Shown one piece after another: positions 16,149-24,162 of a stretch of DNA of 64,000 nucleotides; the first letter of the stretch is position 1; each line of letters starts with the position of its first letter. The position numbers and the translations under genes were made by a program. This DNA is from Aphodovivens sp036306585 (GTDB lineage Bacteria > Actinomycetota > Coriobacteriia > Coriobacteriales > Eggerthellaceae). The notes beneath the pieces are model-generated. The model did not search any database, was not told the origin of the DNA, and saw nothing but the letters and a program-made list of their open reading frames with translations. The stretch spans positions 62,001-126,000 of the forward strand of contig JAXJZF010000006.1 of the NCBI GenBank assembly GCA_036306585.1. The letters are read 5' to 3'.

Positions 16149-17057
16149 TTATGCGCGGGCGGCCTTCTCCATTTGATCCAGGAAGCGCTTCGACGCGCTG
16201 GTGAAGGCCTGTCCTTGCTTCCAGGCGAAGTCGATCACCGAGGTCAACGGCGGGTCCAGCGGGCGGAAGACCAGCCCCGTGTTTTCGCCGGTGGACACCA
16301 GCTTGTCCAGCGCCAGCGCGTAGCCCACGTGTTGGCGGACCAGCTGGCCGGCATTGAAGGCCAGGTTGTAGGTGGCGGCGACGTTCAGCGAGTCCCTGGT
16401 CGAACCGAGCCACCCTTGCATCTCGCCCGAATCGAGCGCCTGCTCGGACACGATCAGCGGAAGCTTGGCGAGGTCTTTCGGCGCGATGGCGTCGTGCCGG
16501 CACAGTTCGTCGCCTTCCGGGATCAGCACGCCCCAGGTGTCGATGGGCGCCAGACGCAGGTGCGGGTAACGGTCGATGCTGCGGTAGGACATCAGCACCG
16601 CGAAGTCCACCAACCCGTGCTCGAGCCAATCGATCACGTCGGTGCTGTTGCCACTGCGAAGATGGAATCGCACGTGCGGGTGCTTCTGCCGGAATTCCCA
16701 GATTTGCTCGGCCAGCGTGTGCATGCCCTCGCTTTCGCCGGCGCCTATCGCCACATCGCCTTCCACCAGCGTGTCGTCGCGCTTGAGGTTCTGCGCGGCT
16801 TGGTCGGCAAGCGACACGATCTCTTCTGCGCGTCGGCGCAGGTAACGACCCTTTTCGGTGGGGACCGCCGTGCGCGCCCCGCGCTCCAAAAGCTCGCAGC
16901 CCAGCTCGCGTTCCAGCTCGGCGATCTGCCGCGAGAGCGTGGGCTGAGTCACATGCAGCGCGCGTGCGGCGCGCGACATGTTGCCCTCTTCGCAGATGGC
17001 CAGGAAATACCTCAGCACGCGGATGTCCAACTTGATCGCCCCTTGCCGGCTCGACAT
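16149..17057 (-). CDS. LysR-family transcriptional regulator
   Basis: The 302-residue protein has the N-terminal winged helix-turn-helix of LysR regulators (LRYFLAICEEGNMSRAARALHVTQPTLSRQIAELERELG, with the usual LERG after it) and a C-terminal periplasmic-binding-like effector domain (about residues 95-295). It is divergent from the cyclophilin-remnant/MFS locus; a perfect 7-bp inverted repeat at 17084-17102 lies in the intergenic region, the expected place for its operator. The first ATG at 17057 is used; a second possible start is codon 10. The target is probably the MFS exporter. The effector is unknown. Confidence 0.93.
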   Translation of the reverse strand: MSSRQGAIKLDIRVLRYFLAICEEGNMSRAARALHVTQPTLSRQIAELERELGCELLERGARTAVPTEKGRYLRRRAEEIVSLADQAAQNLKRDDTLVEGDVAIGAGESEGMHTLAEQIWEFRQKHPHVRFHLRSGNSTDVIDWLEHGLVDFAVLMSYRSIDRYPHLRLAPIDTWGVLIPEGDELCRHDAIAPKDLAKLPLIVSEQALDSGEMQGWLGSTRDSLNVAATYNLAFNAGQLVRQHVGYALALDKLVSTGENTGLVFRPLDPPLTSVIDFAWKQGQAFTSASKRFLDQMEKAARA

Positions 17058-17083
17058 CTAAAACCATGCACTTAAAGCATATG

Positions 17084-17102
17084 TACCTATCAATTATAGG
17101 TA
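17084..17102. promoter_or_regulatory. Putative LysR operator TACCTAT-N5-ATAGGTA
   Basis: A perfect 7-bp inverted repeat with 5-bp spacer, AT-rich and containing the T-N11-A pattern typical of LysR sites. It is 27 bp upstream of the LysR start and faces the MFS locus. Confidence 0.65.
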
Positions 17103-17151
17103 ATTGTATTGGATAAAGCCCTCAACGACAATGGATGGGACGGATAGGGAC

Positions 17152-17480
17152 GATCAGGCGGTAGCGGCCAGATCGCCCGGGAAACCTCACAAACAACAGC
17201 GGAAGGCGGGCAGTCCCCCGACGCCGCTGAAGCCTCCGGCATCGGTGCCGCAATCGGCGCAGCCGACGCTGCGCCGTCAACCGATTCGAACACAACGGAA
17301 GGAAAATTCGCCATGGCAACCGCCATCCAGGTATCCGTGAACGGGGAGACGCTGGCCGTCCAACTGGAAAACAGCGCCTCATCCCGCGAATGCGTCCAGC
17401 TGCTGGAGGAAGGCCCGCTTACCGTGGCGATGCGCGACTACGCGGGCATGGAGAAGGTGGGCGCCCTGCCGCGCAGGCGT
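17152..17480 (+). pseudogene. Remnant of a secreted cyclophilin-like fold protein
   Basis: One frame is open from 17152. It begins SGGSGQIARETSQ, continues as a Ser/Ala/Asp linker of about 45 residues, then from the ATG at 17313 gives IQVSVNGETLAVQLEN and LLEEGPLTVAMRDYAGMEKVGALPR. The last part matches the first half of the Cyclophil_like domain common in lipoproteins of gut anaerobes. The signal peptide before the SGGSG linker is absent (an in-frame TAG precedes it), and after ALPR the domain's second half is gone, replaced by sequence leading into the MFS gene. Both ends missing makes this a decayed gene. A 74-residue open frame from 17313 remains and might still be translated. Confidence 0.68.
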
Positions 17481-17509
17481 TCGGTTCATGGAACTATCGA
17501 AAGGACATC

Positions 17510-18664
17510 ATGGCAAAAGGCGGCAACAAGCTTCTGATATTCATCTTGGCGGTGGGCGTGTTCGGCATCCTGAACACCGAGATGGGCGTGGTAGGCATCA
17601 TCCCGCAAGTGTCCGAGCGCTTCGGCGTGAGCGTTCCCGACGCTGGGCTTCTGGTAAGCGGCTTCGCGCTGATCGTGGCCATCGCGGGCTCCACCATGCC
17701 GCTTTTGTTCTCGAAGGTGAACCGCAAGACGGTGATGCTGATCGCGCTAGGTGTGTTCTCGGTGTGCAACTTCGCTGCCATCTTCGCGCCGAGATTCGAG
17801 CTTTTGCTGGTGGCACGAGTCGCCCCGGCGGCATTCCATCCGCTTTACGTCTCGATGGCGCTTGCCATCGGCGGGCAGACGGGCGAGACCGAGGCCGAGC
17901 GCGCGAAGAACTCCTCCCGCGTGTTCGTGGGCGTGTCTGCCGGCATGGTGCTGGGCGTTCCCATTGCAAGCTACCTGGCCAGCACCGTGATGCTGCAGGC
18001 GGCGCTGGCGTTCTTCGCAGTGGTGACGATTCTGGTGCTGGCCGCCACTGTCGTGTTCGTTCCGTCGATGCCGGTGGCGAAGGGCACGACCTACGGCAGC
18101 CAGCTTGCCGTCTTGAAGAACCCCGTGCTGTGGGCATCGCTTCTGGCAACCGCTGCCATCAATGGCGCGATGTTCGGCTTCTACAGCTTCATGTCCGACT
18201 TCTTCGGAACGGTGTCGGGCTTGGGCGCCGCGGGCGTGAGCATGGCGTTGCTCGCATACGGCGGCGCCAACATCGTGGGGAACGTGATCTCCGGCCATGC
18301 GCTGGGCTCTCGTCCGAAAACGACGCTGGTCACCATGCCCATCGTCCTCATTGCGCTGTACTTGGTGCTGTTCGCGGTGGGTCCGCTGGGCATCGTGGCG
18401 GCGGGTACGGTGTTGGTGCTGGGCGTCATCGCGGGCATTGCCAACAATGCCAACCAGTTCATGGTGTCGCGCGCCGCGCCCGAGGCGGCCGACTTCAGCA
18501 ACGGCCTCTACCTCACCGCGGCGAACCTGGGCACCACGCTGGGAACCTTGCTTTGCGGCGCGTTCATCACCGCGGCGGGCACGCAGTTTGCCGTTTTCGG
18601 CGCGGTGTCGTTCCTGGTCGCCGGCGTGCTGTTCGTGTTCTGGAGGCTGTCGGCAGCAAAGTAA
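17510..18664 (+). CDS. MFS transporter, DHA1-type efflux permease
   Basis: The 384-residue integral membrane protein has 12 predicted helices and the MFS motif A variant GFALIVAIAGSTMPLLFSKVNRKTVMLIAL between helices 2 and 3, as in AraJ/YdhP-type drug or sugar exporters. Helix-5 motif C-like GVSAGMVLGVPIASYL is present. ATG at 17510 follows AAAGGA; upstream in-frame starts lie inside the cyclophilin remnant. It is divergent from the LysR regulator, which likely controls it. The transported compound is unknown. Confidence 0.9.
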   Translation: MAKGGNKLLIFILAVGVFGILNTEMGVVGIIPQVSERFGVSVPDAGLLVSGFALIVAIAGSTMPLLFSKVNRKTVMLIALGVFSVCNFAAIFAPRFELLLVARVAPAAFHPLYVSMALAIGGQTGETEAERAKNSSRVFVGVSAGMVLGVPIASYLASTVMLQAALAFFAVVTILVLAATVVFVPSMPVAKGTTYGSQLAVLKNPVLWASLLATAAINGAMFGFYSFMSDFFGTVSGLGAAGVSMALLAYGGANIVGNVISGHALGSRPKTTLVTMPIVLIALYLVLFAVGPLGIVAAGTVLVLGVIAGIANNANQFMVSRAAPEAADFSNGLYLTAANLGTTLGTLLCGAFITAAGTQFAVFGAVSFLVAGVLFVFWRLSAAK

Positions 18665-18746
18665 GGCAGCCCCGCATCCATGCCTCTGCGTCACCGGCAC
18701 CCGCCTGACGATGGGCACCGGTGGCGCAGCCCTTTTTCCTTTTCCG

Positions 18747-18802
18747 TTGACAAAACTTTGACATCAAAATAATATTGTCTTTCGAAATGATTTGACATCA
18801 AA
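18747..18802 (+). promoter_or_regulatory. MarR-gene promoter with twin TTTGACATCAAA operators
   Basis: TTGACA (18747-18752) and TAATAT (18770-18775) are 17 bp apart. Two identical 12-bp palindromes, TTTGACATCAAA, lie at 18757-18768 (between -35 and -10) and 18791-18802 (at and after the predicted start of transcription), 34 bp apart. Placement is classic for autorepression by the MarR-type regulator whose gene starts at 18854. Confidence 0.85.
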
Positions 18803-18853
18803 GCAAATGGCCGCGCCGACGCGATCGTGCGATCGGCGCGGGGAAGGAAGATC

Positions 18854-19321
18854 TTGGAAGCTAGTTACGCGCACGACCTCTCGCAAACGCTGAGGCTTTC
18901 CAACCAGCTGCTCCAGTGCCTCATGGAGCAGCACGGTATCGAGGGCATCGTCACCTCGCATGGCAGCATCCTGGCGATGCTGTTCGAACGAGACGAAGTA
19001 ACCATGTCCGATTTGGCCGCCTACACGCATCGTGACCCATCTACTGTGACGGCTTTGGTGAAGAAGTTGGTGGCAAAGGGCCTTGTGGCGACGAAGCGCA
19101 GCACCGTCGACCGCCGTTCGGTCGAAGTGACGCTTACCGACATGGGCAGGGCGATGCGGGGAGACTTCGAGGAGATCTCCGCCGAGTTGATGTCCGCCTG
19201 GCGCAAGGACATCGACCCCGGGGAGCTTGAGGCGATGGAGAATGTGCTGGCAAAAGTACGGGCGAACCTGACCGAAGCGCTTGAGGCCCAGGCGGCGGAA
19301 AACAGAAGGCGGGGTGCGTAG
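18854..19321 (+). CDS. MarR-family transcriptional regulator
   Basis: The 155-residue protein has a winged-helix MarR fold: dimer helices at both ends, HTH EVTMSDLAAYTHRDPSTVTALVKKLVAKGLV, and wing KRSTVDRRSVEVTLTDMG. The start is chosen as TTG at 18854 because GGAAGGAAG lies 4 bp before it; an in-frame GTG at 18827 has no ribosome binding site. Two TTTGACATCAAA palindromes overlap the promoter, so it probably represses itself and the amino acid ABC transporter genes that follow on the same strand 117 bp downstream. Ligand unknown. Confidence 0.9.
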   Translation: MEASYAHDLSQTLRLSNQLLQCLMEQHGIEGIVTSHGSILAMLFERDEVTMSDLAAYTHRDPSTVTALVKKLVAKGLVATKRSTVDRRSVEVTLTDMGRAMRGDFEEISAELMSAWRKDIDPGELEAMENVLAKVRANLTEALEAQAAENRRRGA

Positions 19322-19437
19322 CGCGAGTCGCAAGCCGCAAACCGAATCTTCGGGCACCACGCGGATGGCGGGAAGCCGAATGAGGGGAATCCGACAGCCG
19401 CAAAACCACCAGACCCAGTCGAGAAAGGAACCAGCTG

Positions 19438-20424
19438 ATGAGAAGTGCGAACCCGAACATCCCCAACAGGAACATGCTAAGAATCCGATTCGCCGGCATT
19501 GTAGCTGCATGCGCCGCCTTGGCGCTGACGGCGGGCCTTGTCGGGTGCTCCGGCGACAACACCGCTGATGGGGGCTCTGCCGATGCCTCTGATTCCGCAG
19601 ACAAACAAACCCTTACGGTGGCGATGGAGCTTGCCTACCCGCCGTTCGAAACGCGTGACGACGCGGGCGACCCCATCGGCGTGTCGGTGTCGTTCATGCA
19701 GGATTTCGCCGATGAATACGGCTACGACCTGGTGGTAGAGAACACCGCGTTCGACGGGCTGATTCCCTCGTTGCAAACAGACAAGGCCGACGCCGTGATG
19801 AGCTCCATCACCATCACCGACGAGCGCGAGCAGGAAGTCGACTTCACCGACCCTTACGCGGTGGCGCAGTTGGCCATCCTGGCGAATGCCGAATCGGGCA
19901 TCGGCGGCATCGACGATTTGAACCAGCCCGACAAGACCGTGGCGGTCAAAACCGGCTCCACCGGCGACGTGTACGCCACCAAGAACCTGACGAACGCGCA
20001 GATCGTTCGTCTTGCCGACGAGAGCGCGTGCGTGACCGAGGTGGTGCAGGGCCGCGCCGACGGCTTCCTCTACGACCAGCTTACCATCTACCGCAACAAC
20101 CAGGCGAACCCCGACACCACCGATGCCGTGTTCATCCCCTTCCAAGACCCGGAGTACTGGGGCATCGCGGTGCAAAGCGGCAACGACGAGCTGCGCAACC
20201 AGCTGAACGAGTTCATCGCGAAGAGCGAGGAAGACGGCGAATTCGACCGCCTGACTCAGGAATACCTTGCCGACGAGAAGGCCGCCTTCGACGAGCTGGG
20301 CTTCCGCTGGTTCTTCGACTTCGACGACGCCGTTGGCTCCGATGAGATCGACGGCCCGGCCGATGCCGCCGTTGCCGACGGCTCTGCAAATGCTGCCGCC
20401 GAAACCCCGGCCGAGGCCGCATAA
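19438..20424 (+). CDS. Polar amino acid ABC transporter, substrate-binding lipoprotein
   Basis: Family 3 solute-binding protein, 328 residues, with a lipoprotein signal ending at LVGCSG and a Ser/Ala/Asp linker. The SBP fold follows from about residue 60: VAMELAYPPFETRDDAG, AFDGLIPSLQTDKADAVMSSITIT, REQEVDFTDPY, and AVKTGSTGDVYA at the domain hinge. A Pro/Ala-rich acidic tail of about 30 residues extends the C terminus beyond the usual end. The region EWFFDFDD is unusual. ATG at 19438 follows AAAGGA. It overlaps the permease gene start (TAATG). Substrate: polar or small amino acid, not further defined. Confidence 0.92.
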   Translation: MRSANPNIPNRNMLRIRFAGIVAACAALALTAGLVGCSGDNTADGGSADASDSADKQTLTVAMELAYPPFETRDDAGDPIGVSVSFMQDFADEYGYDLVVENTAFDGLIPSLQTDKADAVMSSITITDEREQEVDFTDPYAVAQLAILANAESGIGGIDDLNQPDKTVAVKTGSTGDVYATKNLTNAQIVRLADESACVTEVVQGRADGFLYDQLTIYRNNQANPDTTDAVFIPFQDPEYWGIAVQSGNDELRNQLNEFIAKSEEDGEFDRLTQEYLADEKAAFDELGFRWFFDFDDAVGSDEIDGPADAAVADGSANAAAETPAEAA

Positions 20425-21203
20425 TGGTCAATCCCTTCGTTGCATCGCCCGCGTGTCCGGCGCCCGCCCCGAAAGCAGTGTTGAACTACCTGCTGGTGGT
20501 GCTGGTGCTCGTTGCGCTGTTCTGGCTGTCGCTGAGCATGGCGGGCATCGCGCTGGACTTCGACTTCGTGTGGCAGTTCCGCACGCGCATTTGGGACGGC
20601 TTCGTGCTGACGGTGGGGCTTTCTGCCGCCAGCCTGGTTGCCAGCCTGGTTATCGGCATCCCGGTTGCGGTGGGGCAGGGCAGCCGCATCCTGGCGGTGC
20701 GCTACCTGTGCGACGTCTACGTGAAGATCATCCGCGGCACGCCGCTTCTGGCGCAGATCTACCTGTTCTATTACATCGTTGGAACGGCGTGGGGCGTGGA
20801 GAACCGCGTGGTGGCGGGTGTGCTCATTCTGTCGGTGTTCTCGGGCGCCTACATCGCCGAGATCGTGCGCGGCAGCCTATCGTCCATCGAGCGGGGCCAG
20901 CTGGAGGCGGCGCGCGCCTGCGGGTTCACGCGTGCGCAGACCGTGCGCCACATCGTCGTGCCGCAGCTGGTGTCGCGCACGCTCCCGGCGCTCACCGGTC
21001 AGTTCGCCAGCATCGTGAAGGATTCTTCGCTGCTTTCGGTCATCGCGGTCATCGAGCTGACGCAGACCATGCGCGAGATCACGGCAACCAACTTCAACTT
21101 GTTCGGCGGCTACCTGTTTCTGGCGGCGGTGTATTTGTGCCTGACCCTGCCCATCATGTTCGTGAGCAGGTATTTCGAGAAGAGACTGGACTATGAGCAC
21201 TAG
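20424..21203 (+). CDS. Polar amino acid ABC transporter, permease
   Basis: The 259-residue inner-membrane protein belongs to the HisM/GlnP type: first helix about residues 18-40, then FVLTVGLSAASLVASLVIGIPVA, the EAA loop GQLEAARACGFTRAQTVRHIVVPQ, and late helices to LTLPIMFVSRYFEKRL. A single permease is present, so it probably forms a homodimer. The ATG overlaps the stop of the binding-protein gene. The order is binding protein, permease, ATPase. Confidence 0.92.
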   Translation: MVNPFVASPACPAPAPKAVLNYLLVVLVLVALFWLSLSMAGIALDFDFVWQFRTRIWDGFVLTVGLSAASLVASLVIGIPVAVGQGSRILAVRYLCDVYVKIIRGTPLLAQIYLFYYIVGTAWGVENRVVAGVLILSVFSGAYIAEIVRGSLSSIERGQLEAARACGFTRAQTVRHIVVPQLVSRTLPALTGQFASIVKDSSLLSVIAVIELTQTMREITATNFNLFGGYLFLAAVYLCLTLPIMFVSRYFEKRLDYEH

Positions 21204-21260
21204 ATGCGGAAACGGTGTGCCCGGTTGCGGCGCAGCGTGGGACGCCGAAGGAGGCGGAGC

Positions 21261-21995
21261 ATGCGCATAGAGATGAAGGGCCTTTCGCGCTCGTTCGACG
21301 GCAAGACGGTGATCGACGGCATCGACTTCTCCGACGACGTGTCGACGCTTGCCGTTATCGGCCCGTCGGGCGGCGGAAAGTCCACGCTGCTGCGCATCCT
21401 GGGCGGGCTGCTGCCCGCTACGGGCGGCACGGTGCTGGTGGACGGGGCCGAGATCCCGCGCGACGGGGCGTCACTTGCGCGCTATCGGGCGACGCTGGGG
21501 TTCGTGTTCCAGGATGGCGGGCTGTTCCACCACCTCAGCGCGCACGACAACATCGCGTTGCCGCTGCGCGTGGTGCACGGCGTGCCCGACGGCGAGGCGG
21601 ACCGTCGCGCCGACGAGCTGCTGGAGCGCTTCGGCTTGGGCGGCGAGGGCGGCAAGCGCCCCGTGCAGCTTTCCGGAGGGCAGCGCCAGCGCGTGGCCAT
21701 AGCCCGCGCGGTTGCGGCGCGTCCGAAGATGTTGCTGCTGGACGAGCCCACCAGCGCGCTCGACCCGGAATACACCACTGACGTGCTGGACCTCCTGCGC
21801 GACCTGAAGGACGAGGGCACGCACTTCATCGTGGTCACGCACGAGATGGGCTTCGCACGCCACGCCTGCGACGAAGTGGCGTTCCTTTGCGGCGGCAAGC
21901 TGCTGGAATACGGCGAAAGCGCGCAGGTGTTCGCGCATCCGGAAACGCCAGAGCTCAGCCGTTTCCTGGGTCGCCTGCTTGAGTGGAGCGTGTGA
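21261..21995 (+). CDS. Polar amino acid ABC transporter, ATP-binding protein
   Basis: ATPase of the GlnQ/HisP type, 244 residues: Walker A GPSGGGKST, Q-loop FVFQDGGLFHHLS, signature LSGGQRQRVAIARAV, Walker B MLLLDEPTSALD, and switch His in VVTHEMGFA. ATG at 21261 follows AGGAGGCGG; an upstream in-frame start at 21204 has no ribosome binding site. It completes the MarR-controlled transporter operon. Confidence 0.93.
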   Translation: MRIEMKGLSRSFDGKTVIDGIDFSDDVSTLAVIGPSGGGKSTLLRILGGLLPATGGTVLVDGAEIPRDGASLARYRATLGFVFQDGGLFHHLSAHDNIALPLRVVHGVPDGEADRRADELLERFGLGGEGGKRPVQLSGGQRQRVAIARAVAARPKMLLLDEPTSALDPEYTTDVLDLLRDLKDEGTHFIVVTHEMGFARHACDEVAFLCGGKLLEYGESAQVFAHPETPELSRFLGRLLEWSV

Positions 21996-22069
21996 TCGGG
22001 CATCGCGGCGCAACTATGCCTTGCCGCTGCGTCCAAGGTTCCGAATACGCAAAGGAAAGGGGAGGGTGA

Positions 22070-22987
22070 ATGATAGGCCTTCTGTACGAGTCGGGCGAAT
22101 GGTCCGACTACAAGCTTGCCGCCGAGCTGTGCGAGGCAGGCTGCGAGGTGCGCATGATCGATGCGGCGCATCTGCCCGCCAAAGCCACGGTGCGGGCGGC
22201 GGAGGAATGCGGGCTTTTGGTGAGCCGCGTGTTCGCGAGCGCGGTGTTTCGCGGGCACTCCGTCGCGCATGAGGCGATGAACCGAGTGTGCAACGCGGCG
22301 GAAGAGCGCGGCATCCCCATGGTGAATCCTGCCCGTGCGCACTTCTTCGAGATCGACAAGCGCCGCGCAACCGAGGAGCTGGCGCGCGCGGGCATTGATG
22401 TGCCGGTCGTCCTGGCTAGCGGAACCCCGACAGAATTGCTGGCGTTGCTGGACGGATCCGCCGCCGAGGCGGACGAGGATTCGCCCTCCGGCTCCGCATT
22501 CCGCTACCCCTGCATCATCAAGCCTAATTGTGGCGGGCGAACCACATTCACTGCAGTCGCGCGCACGTCCGAGCAGGCACGAGCCTTCCTCGCGCAGGCG
22601 CCTGGCATCGCGTTCATCGTCGAGGACTACATCGAGCCCGAGCGCGGATTCGTTACCCGCGCTGAGCTGGTGGGCGGCGTCTGCCGTTTGGTGGTGAAGC
22701 GCAGCGTGGTGGAAAGCGGGCTTTCCGCCTACCACCTGGGTTCGCGTTACCGGCTGTATCCCGATTGCCCCGCGCAGGCGGTTCGGGCGGTGCTGCGCGC
22801 CGGCGAGGTGCTGGACATCGGTTTCGGCAGCTTCGACGTCATCGAGAGCGGTGGGCGCGCTTTCATCATCGACGCCAACTCCGTGTCGAACGTTTCCCCC
22901 GACAACACCGAAACCTTCGGCGGTTTCGACTTGATGCGCGAATACGCGCGGGCAATCGCGGGGATCGACGGCGCAAGGGGCGCCTAG
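22070..22987 (+). CDS. ATP-grasp ligase (RimK-like)
   Basis: The 305-residue protein has the RimK/glutathione-synthetase ATP-grasp layout: pre-ATP-grasp Rossmann domain (about residues 1-110), then EIDKRRATEELARAGI, the ATP lysine region FRYPCIIKPNCGGRTTFTAV, IVEDYIEPERGF, and the metal-binding end FGSFDVIESGGRAFIIDANSVSN. Such enzymes form amide or thioester bonds to a carboxylate. It lies 75 bp after the ABC ATPase, with its own AAAGGGGAGGG ribosome binding site, and precedes the PNPOx-ferredoxin gene, possibly one operon. Acceptor and amine are unknown. Confidence 0.85.
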   Translation: MIGLLYESGEWSDYKLAAELCEAGCEVRMIDAAHLPAKATVRAAEECGLLVSRVFASAVFRGHSVAHEAMNRVCNAAEERGIPMVNPARAHFFEIDKRRATEELARAGIDVPVVLASGTPTELLALLDGSAAEADEDSPSGSAFRYPCIIKPNCGGRTTFTAVARTSEQARAFLAQAPGIAFIVEDYIEPERGFVTRAELVGGVCRLVVKRSVVESGLSAYHLGSRYRLYPDCPAQAVRAVLRAGEVLDIGFGSFDVIESGGRAFIIDANSVSNVSPDNTETFGGFDLMREYARAIAGIDGARGA

Positions 22988-23028
22988 GTGCGTCCTGGCA
23001 GATCAGCTGCAAAGGGAAAGGACGAGAG

Positions 23029-23715
23029 ATGTTGAAATTCGAGACGATCCAAGACGTGTACGAGGCATTCGACAAGGTGGGCTGCTGCAGCTTCGCCACG
23101 CTCGATGGGCGCGGCGGAGTGGAATCGCGCATCGCGCACTTCTTCGCGTGGGACGACGAGGGCCTGTATCTTCGCACCATGACGGTCAAGCCGTTCTACC
23201 GCCAGCTGGTGGAAGGCGGCAGGCTTTCCGTGTGCGGCGAGTTCACCGAGGGGCGCTGCGTGATGGATGACGACCACATGCCGCATTTCCAGCCGGGTTT
23301 CACCGTGCGCGTTACCGGTGAGGTGCGTGAGTTGTCGCGGGTGGAGCTCGATGAGAAGGCGGCGGACAACCCGATGTTCAACGTCGCGGTGTATGACATC
23401 GGCAAGTATCCGGAGACGCGCGTGTTCGTGCTGAACAGCGGCCATGCCGAGCTGTACGATTACGATTTCAACATGGTGCATCGCGATCATAAGATCCTGC
23501 GCGCTCGCATGGCGTTCGGCAGTGCGGAATGGGAGCCGGCGGGGCTTCGCATCGACTCCGAAAAGTGCATCGGCTGCGGTAGCTGCGCGGCGGCGTGCAC
23601 GCATAAGGCGATCGTGGAGGGGGATGCATATTTCATCGTCGGTGAACGCTGCGATGAGTGCGGCAACTGCTACCACGCTTGCCCGGCGGGTGCCGTCGTC
23701 TCGAAGGGCGTTTAA
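23029..23715 (+). CDS. Pyridoxamine 5'-phosphate oxidase-like / 2[4Fe-4S] ferredoxin fusion
   Basis: The 228-residue protein has an N-terminal PNPOx-like split barrel (about residues 1-165; CCSFATLDGRGGVESRIAHFF, LYLRTMTVKPFYRQL), which usually binds FMN or F420, and a C-terminal ferredoxin domain with two cluster motifs: CIGCGSCAAAC-x3 and CDECGNCYHACPAG. The layout fits an electron-transfer flavoprotein for an anaerobe. ATG at 23029 follows AAAGGAC; upstream in-frame sequence overlaps the ATP-grasp gene. Confidence 0.88.
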   Translation: MLKFETIQDVYEAFDKVGCCSFATLDGRGGVESRIAHFFAWDDEGLYLRTMTVKPFYRQLVEGGRLSVCGEFTEGRCVMDDDHMPHFQPGFTVRVTGEVRELSRVELDEKAADNPMFNVAVYDIGKYPETRVFVLNSGHAELYDYDFNMVHRDHKILRARMAFGSAEWEPAGLRIDSEKCIGCGSCAAACTHKAIVEGDAYFIVGERCDECGNCYHACPAGAVVSKGV

Positions 23716-24162
23716 GGCAGCCGTAGGCCATTTCGGCGACCGCACGCCTTCGTGAACGCAATGCGCAACATGCCGGCCCCGCGCGACTGCGAGGGCGCCA
23801 CGGTCTGCGTCCGCTCGCCTACATGCGGGAGCTGGGCATGGTAAGCGCGCGCTGCAAGCTGATCGATGCCGACAACGTCGGTGCCGAGAGCGCGTTTGCC
23901 GAAGCGGTATGCGACCTCAAGCTGTTTTCTCAAGAGGAGCAAGCCGCGGGCGATAGGCGCACGCCGACGCTCCGGGCTGGCGAAATGATTACTCTATCGT
24001 TTGCGCAATCGTAATAGAATAGCAACAGTCACTGCATCACAATAGAGCAGTAAAGCATCATCCTACCGGAGAGAGGCGTTTTGCCGGGAAACCAGCCGAA
24101 TGGGCAGCCAGCACGGCCGATGCGCGGAGCGCCGGCCTCATCGTCGAAAGGGGATAGGACGC
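23716..24162. other. Gene-poor region upstream of serA
   Basis: This 447-bp stretch holds no confident gene. A 63-residue open frame on the plus strand (23823-24014) could be extended upstream without a start; its sequence (MRELGMVSARCKLIDADN, then AFAEAVCDLKLFS) is protein-like but matches no family I recognise and has no ribosome binding site, so it may be a gene fragment. Bases 23990-24060 are AT-rich and probably hold the serA promoter. Confidence 0.4.

Noticed and set aside
23823..24014. 63-codon open frame before serA as a small gene
   Set aside because: No ribosome binding site and no known family; kept only as a possible fragment in the region entry.
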